NCBI GenBank assembly: GCA_016946835.1
Contig: JACVTC010000007.1
Span: 1,441,501 to 1,501,500, forward strand
DNA from: Neocallimastix lanati (nom. inval.)
Taxonomy: Eukaryota; Neocallimastigomycota; Neocallimastigomycetes; Neocallimastigales; Neocallimastigaceae
DNA: 60,000 nucleotides
Direction of reading: 5' to 3'
The notes under the pieces were generated by a model that was not told where the DNA came from, did not search any database, and saw only the letters and a list, made by a program, of their open reading frames with translations. Every line of letters starts with the position of its first letter. Position 1 is the first letter of the stretch. This document shows, piece by piece, positions 1 through 33,690 of the stretch. The translations under genes and the position numbers were made by a program.

Positions 1-303
1 ATTAATTTTATGTATTTGGTATTGTTGATTTAATTTGAGTAATACTTTTAATGTTTTGTTTGTTAAACCAATTTTAGATAAATATGAAATACATTGGTAT
101 GATATTTGTGAAAAGTTATAAATGAGTTTAAAAACATTTTGGTAATCACAAAGTTCAGTTATATTCTATTAAGTTTTTTTTTTTATCACATTATTTGTAA
201 AATTTAAAATTATTATTATTATTATTATTTTCGTATTCATAGTTTATAAATATTTAAATAATATATTAATTAATATAATAAATATAAAAAATAAAAATGA
301 TAA

Positions 304-372
<69 letters not shown>

Positions 373-391
373 GTTTTTGTTTTTTTATGAA
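1..391. other. AT-rich non-coding flank
   Basis: No open frame or homology is visible. It contains an (AT)n run near 309-344 followed by a poly-T run to about 372. It lies just downstream of the last exon of the minus-strand gene ending at 392 and may hold its 3' UTR. Confidence 0.6.
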
Positions 392-1358
392 TCATACATT
401 TAAAGCATTAATTACAGAATCTATATTGGTATTATTTTTTGATATTAAATAGGAATATATTGCCACAGCTATATATTAAATTAATAAAAGTAAATGTGTT
501 TTATTAAAGAATATTAATATTATTATATAGGTTTAATTTCTTATATATTGATTTGAAAATTTATATTTAAATAAACAAAAAAATGCATACGTTGAGTGGA
601 TTTACTCATAAGTTCTTGAATTTCAACTATATCATTTCTTAATTTTTTTATTTCAAAACTTCCAGTAGAATCACCATTATTATTTTCGTTTGAGGTGGAA
701 GAATTCTTCTTTTTATTTGAAGATTTGGTTGATTTAAGATTTTTAACAGAAGATGCTGATTTTGCTCTAGATGTTATAGATCTTTGTGTTACCGTTCTTT
801 TGTGGATAGTATTCTTTTTTGTTTTTGAAAAAGATAGTAATTTTTTTGTAGCAAGTAATCCTAAATTATTATTATCATTATTTATATTGGAAGAGGTATT
901 ATTACTTGTTGTCATTTCATTTGTATATTTATTTTTATCTTTAAGACTTTCATCATTATTTCCATCTCCATTTCTATTTTCATTATCATTATCATTATCA
1001 TTTTCATTTTTATTTTCATTGTCATTTTTATTTTTACTTTCATTTTTATTTTCATTTTCATATTCGTTTTCTAAATTATTACTGCCATTATTAAAATCAT
1101 TAATATCATTTTCATAATTAAATTCATCAAATTCTGTACTATTTTCGTCATAATACTTCATATCTTCAGTATTAAAATTAAATCCATTATTATTAATCAT
1201 TTCTATATTATTTTCTGTATTAGGCATATTTATATAACTAATCATGGTATCTGTATATAAATTATTATTAATAATAATATTATTATAGATATTATATAAT
1301 TATTATTACTATTACTATTATTATAGATTTTATATCATTAAAATTATTATTTTCATCG

Positions 1359-1415
<57 letters not shown>

Positions 1416-4181
1416 GCCATTATAATTACTACTATTATTATTACTATTATTATTACTATTGTTATTATGCTTATTATTGATAAATTTGTTATTTTTAATT
1501 TAGATTCAACAGTAATTCTATCTAATTCATAATCATCCTTATATATTGTATTTTTTTTTATATCATTATTATCTACAATAAAGAAATATACCTTTTTTAA
1601 AATTGATATCATTATTGATTTCACTTTTATATGTTTTTTCTTTTCCTTTTTTATTAATTTCGTCTTTAATTTTTTTTCCTTTCAAACAATAGAAAAAAAA
1701 AGAAAAAAAGGGTTGTTATTATAAATGAATTATTATAGGTTTAAATCATTAATATTAGAATTTCATTTTTTTTTGAATAATTTTGAATATTTTTTTTTAA
1801 AATTTAATGTTATATATTTATGTAAATCTCTTACTTTTATTCAATGTGTCATCAATTTGTTTTTTCGTTTCTTCTAGTGAACATATATTATTTTTTTCAT
1901 TTATTTCAATTTTATTTTCGACGTCATTGAAAATATCTGAGTTATTTGAATTTTCCACTGTAATTTTTTTATATCAAAAATTTATTATTATAATATATTA
2001 AAAAATTGATTGAAAGATGTAAATTTGGAAATTTTAATTTTTTTTTTTTTTTTATTTTTTAATTATTAATTAATATGTTTTAATATAATCTTATCTTTAT
2101 TTAATAAATAGTATAATATAAATTTTAAATATATTCAAAATTAATACAAAAGCAACATACATTCCCTATTTCTGTATTTGTTGTCTTTATTATATAAATT
2201 TAATGAATATTTATTATTATAGTAAACATTGCTTCCAACTTTAATTGAAGATAATGTTTCATCATGAGATTTATTTCTTTTAATATAATTATTTATTTTA
2301 TTTTCACTATCTTTATATATCATATTATTATATTGATATAGCACATCTGATTTAGTAAAATTATCTAACTTAGAATAAAAATTTCGGTGAAATGATTTCA
2401 TTCTAATATTTTGTTTCTCTACATTCAATTTAAATACAGATGAGTATTTGTCATTATTCTTTTTCTTCAAGGAAGTATTTTCTTTTTCTTTATATTCCTT
2501 TATTTCATTCGTTTCTTTGGTATCTCTAATATCTTTTTCATATTTATTTTTATAATCATCAAGACATAAATTAATAATACTACTATTCATACTACTATTT
2601 CTACTTTTATCTTCTAATTTACTAATATTGCTTCCACTACTTGAATTATTATCATTTTCACTGTTTTTTTTTTTTTTTTGAATCAAATTAAAAATGATTG
2701 AAATAAAAAAAGAAAAGAGTATTATATTAAAATCAATAAAATATTTTATTTAAAAATAAAAAAAAAAAATAGAATAAAATAAAATAAAAAGTAATATATG
2801 ATAATATATAAAAAAGTCCAACCTATTTAAACTGTTATTACTATGTTGATATTTAATATTGACATTTTCATTACTATTATTTAGGGTACTTAAATTACTA
2901 TTACTTCTTTTCATTTTACTATTTGACATTGATTTTAAAATCTTTGTATAATTTATATTTCCATGTTTTTCAAAATCATATGGATTTCTTCTTGTAAATT
3001 TATGAAATTCATATTTCTTTTTCGTATTTATTAACGATATATTTTTTTCCAATAAATACATTGAATCTCTTTTTAGAGTATAAAATAATAATAAAAAAAA
3101 AATTGAATTATAATTATGTATATTGATTTATATAATATTAATTATTAAATATAAATATTAAAAAGTAAAAAATTATATATAAATATATATTATATATATA
3201 TTAAATATTATATCGTAAAATTACTCAGTGAAAAAAAATATTATATGATTATTTATGATTATTCATTCATTGAAATATATACCTAATACTTTTTGAATTT
3301 AATTGATTATCCAATAAACTGTAATTATTATTATTATTATTATTGTAGTTGTTGTTGTTGTTGCTATTATATGAAATATTGTTCTCACTATTGTATTCAG
3401 TTTTTTGGGCAAGAATTGGTATAAAAGACAGGGAATTTTTATTATTATTATTATAACCATCTGATATTTTTTTAGGTAATAATGAACTTAGTGAATTATT
3501 TTTATTTTTAAGTATTTTATATTTATCCTCTATGATTTCAATTTCTGTAGGTGGTTGAATTTTTTCTTGCATTAAAGATAATGCTTCATAATTTTCTTTC
3601 AGTTGTTTATGATATAAATTAAGAGCAATAGTATATTTATTTACTGATGATGAATCTTAATATTATTATTTAATGTATATGGAAATGTATTCATATAATT
3701 ATTAAAATATAAAAATAAATATTACACACACATACACACACATATATATATAATATTATATAAATAGATAAATAGATAAATATTAAATTATTAATGTTCA
3801 TTGATTCTATTTTTTATTTTTCTTTTTTTTTTTTTTTTATAAGAATTTTAACAACTTAAATATTTATATACTTTTCTTCTTTTTATTTCCTTTTCTTTTT
3901 CTTCTTTTTTTAACATTACTTTTTGCATTTTCATTTTTCTTTTTCAAAAATATATTTTGATAATATGGTTTCTTTTCATTTAAATTTAGTTTGCTTTTAC
4001 TTTTACTATTCATTCCATCACTATATTAAAATTAATATAATAAAAAAGTATAATAAAAATATCGCATATCAATATTAATGATTTTTTTTTCTCATCTAAT
4101 AGTAAATAATTTAATTTTATACCTATTTTCATATATTTTGCATTTTTTAATATGTAATAAAAAATTATCTTCGCTTTCCAT
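392..4181 (-). CDS. Hypothetical Asn/Lys/Ser-rich protein, nine exons
   Basis: Not recognised. The model on the minus strand is 4181-4123, 4020-3872, 3655-3283, 3068-2823, 2660-2161, 1957-1835, 1678-1592, 1250-591 and 420-392. All phases match and the sum is 742 codons including TGA, so about 741 residues. The start is the first ATG of the 4181 exon (MESEDNFLLHIKK). The second exon encodes a very basic patch (KKRRKRKGNKKKK). The middle is Ser/Asn/Lys-rich. The eighth exon has an acidic Asn/Glu/Asp run of about 45 residues, then a basic Ser/Lys/Thr-rich stretch and a short helical end. No membrane segment or signal peptide is seen. The protein is probably largely disordered, and the basic patches would suit nuclear or microtubule binding, but this is a guess. 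The donor after 2823 (GTTGGA) is non-standard, so that junction and the tiny last exon are the weakest parts. Confidence 0.6.
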
Positions 4182-4899
4182 ATTCCAATTATTGATAATT
4201 ATTATATTATTATCTAGATTTATTTATTTATTTTTATTTATTTCTTTTTTTTCATCTATATTTCGTTAACTACATAACTATGCATATATATCTTTTTAAT
4301 TTAATTAGAATATATATAACTTCATATATTATTTAATTTTAATTTTTAAAAGGTATAATTCAATCTTAATGTTATACTATGAGTAATTAACGGAAGAAAT
4401 AAAAAAATTATATATATATAGATATATACAAATATTATATTTGAAGTTTTAAAATATAATTTATAAATAATTTATAAAAACTTTATAATTAATGATTTAT
4501 GATTAATGATTTTTGATTAATGATATTTAATAATTTTTAATTAACGATTTATTATTACTGTTATTGTTAGTATTATTATTTCATAATCTTTTTCATTATA
4601 TTTTAATTATTAATATAAATATAAAAATAAAAATAAGATTTAGAATTATAAAGCATTACATTATAAATAAAATATAACTACAATATAAATAAAATTTTTA
4701 AAAAATAGAGTATTTAAAATTTGATTAAAGCGGAATTTCGAAGGAATTAAATAGTAATTAATCAAAATATAAATTAAAAAAATATATAAATTAAAAATAT
4801 AAAATTCCTAACTTTAATATATTATTTTTAAAAAATTTACATATAAATATAATTCATATAAAATTAAAATTATTAACACTATTAATATTTATATATAGA

Positions 4900-4934
<35 letters not shown>

Positions 4935-6109
4935 GTTAAACTACTAAAATAATAATTATTATTTTTTTTTTTTGATAAAAAAAATTAAAACATAATTTAT
5001 TAAATGGAGAAATATTTTTTATTTTTGATATATATAAATATAGTAAAATATTTATATTAATATAAATTATTAATAACAAAATAATTTATTTAAGGTTTAT
5101 CATATTTGTATTCTTTCTTCATTATATGATTGTCTAAAAAAAAAAAATAATAATAATAATAAATGAAAGGTAAAAATTTCCTATTAATATTTAGAAAGTT
5201 TTCAATTTATTGACAAATTTAAATGGTTTAATTTTTTGTTAATGAATAAAAATTTAAAACCTAACCCAATATATTAAAATGCGATTAGATTAATAGTAAT
5301 TAATCATGTAATGAAAAAAAGTTAATAACATATAATTATGTTTATAATAATAATAAAATTATTATTATTATCATTATTATTATTATTATTATTATCATCA
5401 TCATCATCATCATTGTCATTTTCATTATTATTGTTAACAATCAAGATTATTATATAATAATTATATAATAACATAAATTTAATTTAATAAAAAATGCATA
5501 TACATATAAATTTATTCTAACATATGACCCCAATATTTTCATTCAACTTCATTCATTGATTCGACTACGCTCACTCTCGGGTGATCTCGAGAGCTCTACG
5601 CAGCTTCACTACGTTTCGTGCTTGATCTTCTTGTTCCCCTTCTTTTGCTTCGTCTCATTTAAACATTTATTTGTTTTCATTCAATATTTTCAGTTTTTTG
5701 GGCATTTAAAACCATACCATTTTTAGCATATATTTGTATAAAACCATACCATTTTGACACTTATTAATATAGGCTCCTGATTATATTGATATATCAACAC
5801 ATGGTTTTGAATATATATTTGTCATAAAATCCTATATGCTTATTAATAACTAGGAGCTTTAATAGGTCACATGTATTTATTCATAATTTAATTTTATTCA
5901 TGTATTTATGTAAACAATTGTTTTACTATATTTATTTAAGTTTTTATAAAAGGTACAAAGATTTAAAGTGTTAATAATAATTATTAATACAAAACAATAT
6001 AAAAGGTATTATTTTGTCTTTGTGTCTTTTCTACCGATAGTCGGTTAATTATTATTATTATTATCATTATTATTATTATCATTATTATTATCATTATCAT
6101 TACCATTAC

Positions 6110-6171
<62 letters not shown>

Positions 6172-6837
6172 TTATCGTTATTATTATTCATTAAACTATA
6201 ATGATATAATTTAATATTTTCATTTCTATCATTGATTTATGAAATTTTTATATAATATTTAATGTTAATAAAAATTAATTCTTATTAGATATCCTTTATC
6301 TTATTATCCAAAAATTTAAAGTCAACTGATATATATTATTGAACCCATAGACATTAAATATAATTAGTTTCTTTTTAAATAAATGATATAAATAAATACT
6401 AAAATTTAATATTAAAAGAATATTGATATAAATATTCGAAGTTAAATTTAATGATATGTTATATATAATAATATTAATAAAAAATGTTTTTTTTTTATTA
6501 AAGGTTAGACATATATATATTTTATTGTATTATAATGTTATTATTTAAAGTTTAATCACATAATTGTTAGTTTTTTATTATTAATTTTGAGGTTTTTATT
6601 ACAATTTAATATAAAATTTAAATAAATTTTAATATTAAAATTTTAATAAAATAAAAATATATATATATATTATTTATTAAATATTTAATAAATTAAACTA
6701 TATAAAGTATATAAATATATATATATTTTTTAAAAATTTTTTTTTATTAAGTATCATTTTTTTTTTTAAATTTAGAAATTCATTCTTTAAAAATTATTTT
6801 AATTACATTGCTTTACTTAATTTATATAGAATTAAAA
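4182..6837. other. Divergent intergenic region with simple repeats
   Basis: This 2.6-kb gap separates two divergently transcribed genes and probably contains both promoters. It is mostly A/T with (ATT)n/(ATC)n tracts at about 5346-5432 and 6048-6190. No coding frame with splice-compatible edges was found. One less AT-rich island lies at 5540-5760 and is listed separately. Confidence 0.6.
5540..5760. repeat. GC-richer island, probable remnant of a dispersed element
   Basis: The base composition jumps here. A 6-bp inverted repeat, CTCTCG (5574-5579) and CGAGAG (5588-5593), could form a short stem. A 15-bp direct repeat, AAACCATACCATTTT, occurs near 5709-5723 and again at 5741-5755. There is no open frame. 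The sharp composition change inside otherwise almost pure A/T suggests inserted DNA, but no family is identified. Confidence 0.35.
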
Positions 6838-7632
6838 ATGATAAAAGAAGGTGAATAAAATTTAAATTATATTTAATTATTAAAAGTAATTGTATTAATA
6901 CATATTATAATTTGTATAATGAGTATAAAGTTATTTATGATTAAATTTACATATTTAATTAGATATTGATATTGATTTTAGTACATTAAACATATATCGC
7001 TTAACTTATCAGGAAATCAAACAAATGAAGAAAGATAATTTTCAAAAGTAAATATATACATTATTTTTAGAAGAATTAAAAATAATTTTATTAAATATAA
7101 TGCAAGAAATTTTAAAAAAAAAAGGATAATTATATATTTATCATTGTATTTGTATTTCATTCAATATGAATTTCTCTCAACATATAATAAAATAAATAAG
7201 ATATAAAGATTTAGAATCAAAGATAGTAACTTTAGGTAAAGAAAGTGCAAAATGGCAAGATTTGAAGTATCCTATAACTACTTTAGACATTCTTGAAAAT
7301 CATGCTGAACAAATATTGTATATAATTTGTGGAAAAGATAATGAAATAATTGGATATCTTAAAGTTGGAAGAAAAAAGCTTTATTTATATGTTTGTTGTT
7401 AAATTTTTATCAATATATTTGAAATAATTATATAAGAATGATAAATCAAAGATAATAGCATATAATAACAGATAATATAATATAATATAATAACATTTTA
7501 AAAGGATAAGACTGGTTCATGTCATGAATCAATGCCATTGTCTGTTTTAGACTTTTTAATTACTACTGTTCATCAAAAAAAAGGTTCATTTATATCCTTT
7601 ATTTTATAATAATTCATTCATGCACAATTAAT

Positions 7633-7672
<40 letters not shown>

Positions 7673-8197
7673 TTTAAAACTTTTAGGTATTGGCCATTAT
7701 CTTTTTGAATATGTTTTAAAGGTATTACCATAAGTAATATATATTTGTATAAATAGTATTTATTAATTTTAATATATTATTTAATAAATTTGATATTATA
7801 ATAGAAAGAGAATGCTGATGTTAGTAATATTGCTTATGATCGACCATCAAAACGCTTAATTTCATTTTTAAGTAAATATAAAATAGCTATTAATATGCAA
7901 TTTATATAATATATATATATTTTTATTTACTAAACTAAACTTTATATTAATCTTTACTTATACATATACCATAGAAAAGTTTTACAATTTTTCAAAAGGT
8001 AAAAATTAATAAAACTTATATATATATAATCGTTAATTTATTATAATATTACTTGTTAAATATAACCATTTTTTTTTATAAACGTTAAAATTTATATATT
8101 GTTATTTTAATTATTAATAAATATTTAATTTATTTTTATATGACAAGACATTCCGCAATATAATAATTTTATGATATTTGAAAACTTTTCATTTTAA
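6838..8197 (+). CDS. ATAT1: Alpha-tubulin N-acetyltransferase (ATAT1/MEC-17 family)
   Basis: Transfers acetyl from acetyl-CoA to Lys40 of alpha-tubulin inside stable microtubules such as flagellar axonemes. Eight exons are read: 6838-6850, 6963-7047, 7201-7390, 7505-7583, 7687-7721, 7805-7871, 7975-7998 and 8148-8197. Phases close at 181 codons (180 residues), about the size of the catalytic domain alone. Family landmarks appear in order: GYLKVGRKKLYLYD, the core strand PLSVLDF, the acetyl-CoA loop HQKKGIGHYLFEY (QxxGxG), YDRPSKRLISFL with the catalytic Asp, and the C-terminal IPQYNNFMIFENF. The human long disordered tail is absent. Oddly, the position of human Cys120, just before the core VLDF, is Ser here, while the Asp157 equivalent is kept. 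The dynein-2 heavy-chain gene follows on the same strand. The first 13-nt exon (donor GTGAAT) is the least certain part. Confidence 0.92.
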
Positions 8198-8672
8198 AAT
8201 TTATGATACCCTTGAATCCTTTAATCATAATTAAAATATACCAGGGATATAAAAATAAGAGATTAAATAATTTTATATATAAATATAAATATACTAATAA
8301 TTAATTATTTAATAATAATAATAATAATTATAATAATAATAATAATAATCAATAATTAATAATCAATAATAATATTAATATTAATTAAAATAATAATAAT
8401 AATTATTATAATAATAAATAATATTGTTGATATAAAAATAAAGTTTTTTAAATCAAAAATTTATATTAAATTTTGAAATGGTGTATTTTTTTATATTTGA
8501 TCTTTATTAGTAGTTATATAATGTTTAATCATATTTTTATGTATATTTTAACTCTTTGAAATACATTATATATTATTTTTTTTTTATCTTATTAATTTAT
8601 TTTCTTACTTTTATATTATTATTATTTTTTTTTTTTCATTTTCATATTTATTTTATTTTGACGTTTTGTTTT

Positions 8673-8748
<76 letters not shown>

Positions 8749-9229
8749 AATTTATGTAAAACTTTTTTTTTATAAAAAAATTTAATTAAAAAAAAAAAAA
8801 AAAAAAAAAAACAGTATTTTAATTAAATATTAAAAATTTTAAAATCATTATTAAATAAACTTTTATTAATTATTTTTTTAAAATATATTTGAAATATATA
8901 TATTTATTATATTTATTATTATTTATTATTTTGTTATAATTTAATTATACTTTAGCGTTTTCTTTACTTTTTTCATATATTTTATTTTATTTCATTTATT
9001 TACAGATAAAAACTATTAAATTAATATATTACAAAATAATTGTTCAAAGTCATTTATAAATTTAATAGTTTTTTTTATTAAAATATAATAATTGTAGTAA
9101 TTAATAGAAAAAAAAATTTTTTTTTTATTATTTTTTTATTTCAAACTTGAGTTATAATAATTAATTATATATATAATAGGAATTGATAATTTTTATGGTT
9201 CAAAAAACTATATATAATAAATCGTAATC
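8198..9229. other. Intergenic spacer with long homopolymers
   Basis: About 1 kb between two same-strand ciliary genes. It contains (AAT)n near 8311-8420, an uninterrupted poly-T of roughly 60 bases at about 8680-8741, and a poly-A of about 25 at 8788-8811. No coding potential was seen. It must carry the terminator of the upstream gene and the promoter of the downstream one. Confidence 0.65.
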
Positions 9230-26762
<17,533 letters not shown>

Positions 26763-27251
26763 AAAAAAAAAAATTTTTTTCTTTATTTTTATTTTTATTT
26801 TTTTTTTTTTTTAATAAAATATTAATATTAAAAATTTATAATTAAATTAAAAAAAAAATAAAAATAAAAAGTTAAAGATATTTAATAAAAGTTTAACATT
26901 TAATAAATAATTAATAATTAATAATAAATAATAAATATAAATATTTCATAAAATTTCATTTAAATTTGAAATTTTTTTTTCCCACATATTAATTAAAAAA
27001 TTCTATTTAAAATATAATATTTATTACATTTTACAAAATAGCATCTATTAATTAATATATATTTAAATTGTAAGAAAAAAAAATAAAATAAAATAAAATA
27101 ATTAGTGAACAATATTAAAACAATAAAAATTTAAAAATAAAAAATAAAAAAAATAAAATAAAATAAAATAAAAGAGTATTATATATAAAATAATTATATT
27201 TATTTATTTATTTATTATATATATATATTATTTTAATTCAATATTATATAA

Positions 27252-27282
<31 letters not shown>

Positions 27283-27685
27283 AAAACTTTTTTTTTATTG
27301 TAACTAAAGTACAAAAGTATTTATTAATATGGTTATAAATGAAAACAAAACAAATTTTTAATTTTTTAATTTATTTATTTTATTATATAATTTTATTAAT
27401 AACTTTTTTTTTTTTTTTGTTGTTTAAATGTTATAATTTTAGTATAATAATTAAAATTTTAACAAAATGATAATATATTATATATTTATATAATGTGATG
27501 AATTATCGTCTTTTTATTTTTAATTATATTAATTATGAATTTATTATGTTTTTGTAATATATTTTATACAATGATAAAAAAAAAAATTCTTTGAAATTTT
27601 CATTTCAAAAAATTTCTTTTTATAATTATATTATATATATTAATGATGTAATGTATTTTGATTTTAGTTTTATTTTAGTTTTATT

Positions 27686-27716
<31 letters not shown>

Positions 27717-27774
27717 TTTTTTATAAATGACGTGCTTTAAAGAAAAAAAAATGTAATATTGTTAGTCAATATGT
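26763..27774. other. Convergent intergenic region
   Basis: It lies between the stop of the plus-strand dynein gene and the stop of the minus-strand protease gene, so it contains two 3' UTRs and polyadenylation regions. AATAAA-like hexamers are everywhere because of composition and cannot be singled out. No coding frame was seen. Confidence 0.6.
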
Positions 27775-30415
<2,641 letters not shown>

Positions 30416-31095
30416 TTTGTTTTTATTTTTAATGTCTTAACTTTTCTTATCTTTTTTTAAAAAATATAAAATTAAATTATATATAAATCTGACCTAGTAT
30501 AAATTTAATAAATAATATGATATAATAGTATATAATAATAATAGTAATAATAAGTAAAATATATAAATATATATTTAATTTTAAATGTTGAATTTTATAA
30601 AATTTTCAATATAAAATTTAAGGCATAATTTTATGGATAAAAATAAAAGAAAAAACATTAATTTATAACATTTTCAATAAATAGAGAATGATTATTTGCT
30701 GAATATTATACTGATAATAAATTTGGTGTTTTCTTATTTCTTCAAAAATATCTTTTAATTATTAACATTTCGTGTATTATATATATATAATTTATTATAT
30801 GTATATATATTTCAAAAAAAAAAAAACAAAATCATGTGTACATAAATACTTCATTTTATATTTTATTCAATATTAGAATATATTAATTTATCCTTTTTAA
30901 TATATATATATATATTGTTTAATAAAATTCAATATTTTATATAAATTTTCCTTTTCTTTTCTTTTCTTTTCTTTTTTTTTTATTTCTTTTAAAGTTAATA
31001 TATATTAATTTCATCTATTTTTTTTCTCTTATATTTTATTTTTAGTTCAATATATATTTTAAATATTTTACTTATTAATATATTTTCATCTTCCT

Positions 31096-31134
<39 letters not shown>

Positions 31135-31392
31135 ACTATTATACTATTGTTTAATATTTTTTTTTTTATTTTACTTTAATTTATTAAGCAAAAAAGAATG
31201 TACGCACTTTTATATATATTTTTTAAATATTTAATATTCAAAAAAAAAAAAAAAAAAAAAGAACGTTTTATAAAAATAATACTAACAGAATTATTATATT
31301 ATTTTTTATATTTCATATTCTTTATTTTTATTTTTATTTTTTATTTTTTTATTATTAATTTATTAATTTTTTAAATATTAAAATTAATTACT

Positions 31393-31432
<40 letters not shown>

Positions 31433-33292
31433 AAAATAAAAATAAATGGAAATAAAATTATTAATAATTCCTATTCTAAATAAATTAAATAGTTAATATA
31501 TGAATTAATTATATTATAATAAGTTGTCATCATATATAAATAATATAATTAATATTAAAATTTAAAAAAATTTTTTTTTAAAATGGACAGTTTATCTTAA
31601 TAATTATATATTTATTAGGTTTGAAGTAAAAAATAAATAGATAGATAGATAAATAGAGATATAAATAAATGTATATATAAATAAACAGAAAAATAAATAA
31701 ATATAAATATGTATATATAAATAGATAGATAGATAAATAAATAAATAATAGTTGTATTTTATATTTTTTTAAATAATATTTAATATATGCTATAGTATAT
31801 TGTAATATTAAATAGTATAACCAAAAATAAATATTAAAATATACATTAATATTTATAATTAATTTATTGTTTATTCATTTAATAAAATTTTTATTAAAAT
31901 TATAAAATTTTAAAAATTAATTAAACATTTGTTAAAAATAAAATTAAAAGTTTATTTTCTTTAAATAAAAATAAAAAAGTATAATTATATATTAATAAGG
32001 TAAGGATTAATAAGTTATGGAATAATAGATTCTCTATTAATAATTATTGCAAATAAATTATACTAAAAACTATAATAATAAAAATAATGTTATAAAAAAG
32101 AGCAGCGTTAATAAATAATAAATACAAATATAAAATAATATTAACTATTCATTATTATTATAACTATTAAAAAAAATAAAAAAAAAAAAAAAAAAGGTTA
32201 AAATGGAATAATTAAAGTAAAAAAAATTTATTATTTTTTTTTTTTAATTAAAAAAATGAAAATAAATAAATTAAATATATATATATATAATATAAAAAAA
32301 ATATAAAATATTATAAAATATTATAAAATATAATAAAATATATATGAAATATAAAATTAATTATTGAATTTTCATTTTTTAATAAATTAATAAAGTTATT
32401 TAATAATATAATTCAATAGCTTTATTTTTTTTTTTAATAATAATTATAAAGCATAAAGTAAAGATAAACTTGTTTACTTTTATCTATTTTTTTTTAATAA
32501 TAATTTTTAATTATTAATAAAATACATTAAAAAAAAAATTGATTAATATAATTAATAAAGAGCTTTTTCAAAAAGGTGGATGTCAAACACTAATTTATGA
32601 ATTATTTAAAAAGAAATTAAAAAAAAAAAATTAAAATAAAAAAATAATAATAATACATTTTTAAAAATATAGTTATATACTATATAATTTTAATTACTAT
32701 CCAGCATAATAAATTATTTGTTAATTTTTATTTTATTTTTTTATTTTATTTTATTTTATTTTTTTTTTTTTTGAAAAATATGAAATGTATATAATTATAT
32801 TTAATAACCTCAAATTGTGTAAATATTTAATATCTATCATTATTATTTTATTATTATTATTATTATTATTAGAGTTTTCAATATTATAATCACAAATAGG
32901 TCATCTTTTTTTTTTTTTTTTAAAGTTTTTTATATTATAAAAAAGTTAAAAAGTCAAATTCCATTATTATTCAATTTTAAAAAGAAAGTCTCAAAAAAAT
33001 ATATTATTTAATATTGAATTATTAATAATATATATAATTATTAATAAGAATAAATAAATATAAATAATAAACTTATTTACATTTAAATTAAATGGTTTTA
33101 AATATATATCAAAAAAAAAAAAAAAAAATAATAATAATAATAATAAAAATAAAATAATAATAAAAAATTATTTTTTTTGTGTATAAAAAAGTAGTACAAA
33201 AATAATAAATCTATTAATTATTTTATGAAGTTTTATTAAGAAGAAAAATATTTTTTTATTTTTTATTTTTTTTATTTTTAATTATAATTATA

Positions 33293-33351
<59 letters not shown>

Positions 33352-33690
33352 AATTTATTTTAAAAAAAAAAAATTATTGCTAAAATTAAATGTCTTGACA
33401 TGAGGTAATATATTACCTATTGTATCTTTTCATTTGTTTTTATACCATTTAAAATACATCAACGAAAAAATGTATACACACACATATATATATAGCATCA
33501 CCTTTATATATATGAACAATAAATATAACAATATATTTTATGATTATTTTGCTTTAAAAAAAAAAAAATTTTTTTAAAAGAAAAAATTGACAAATAATAA
33601 TAATAGATAATTTCTGCTGATAATTTATTTATTTATTTATTTTTATAATCATTCTATTTTAAACTTTGTTATTACACTATCAAACCAGAT
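30416..33690. other. Large AT-rich intergenic region
   Basis: No gene supported. It begins with the promoter side of the protease gene. It holds poly-A/poly-T runs (31100-31131, 31240-31260, 32170-32195), (ATTT)n at about 31392-31430, GATA/AAAT-type tetranucleotide repeats at about 31632-31745 and (ATT)n at 33295-33349. A short open segment at 32558-32620 was considered and rejected. Confidence 0.6.

Noticed and set aside
1292-1624. Ile-repeat frame on the minus strand
   Set aside because: It is made by an (ATT)n tract. Splicing from 1592 to 1250 keeps the phase and removes it as an intron; using it would need a 19-nt intron.
7998-8009. Ending the tubulin acetyltransferase at the TAA at 8007-8009
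   Set aside because: Using the GTAAAA donor after 7998 and the acceptor before 8148 adds IPQYNNFMIFENF, which matches the conserved C-terminal strand of the family, so the in-frame TAA lies in an intron.
32558-32620. Short protein-like stretch (ELFQKGGCQTLIYELF) on the plus strand
   Set aside because: About 20 codons with no linked exon, no start and Lys runs after it; too short to support a gene or a relic.
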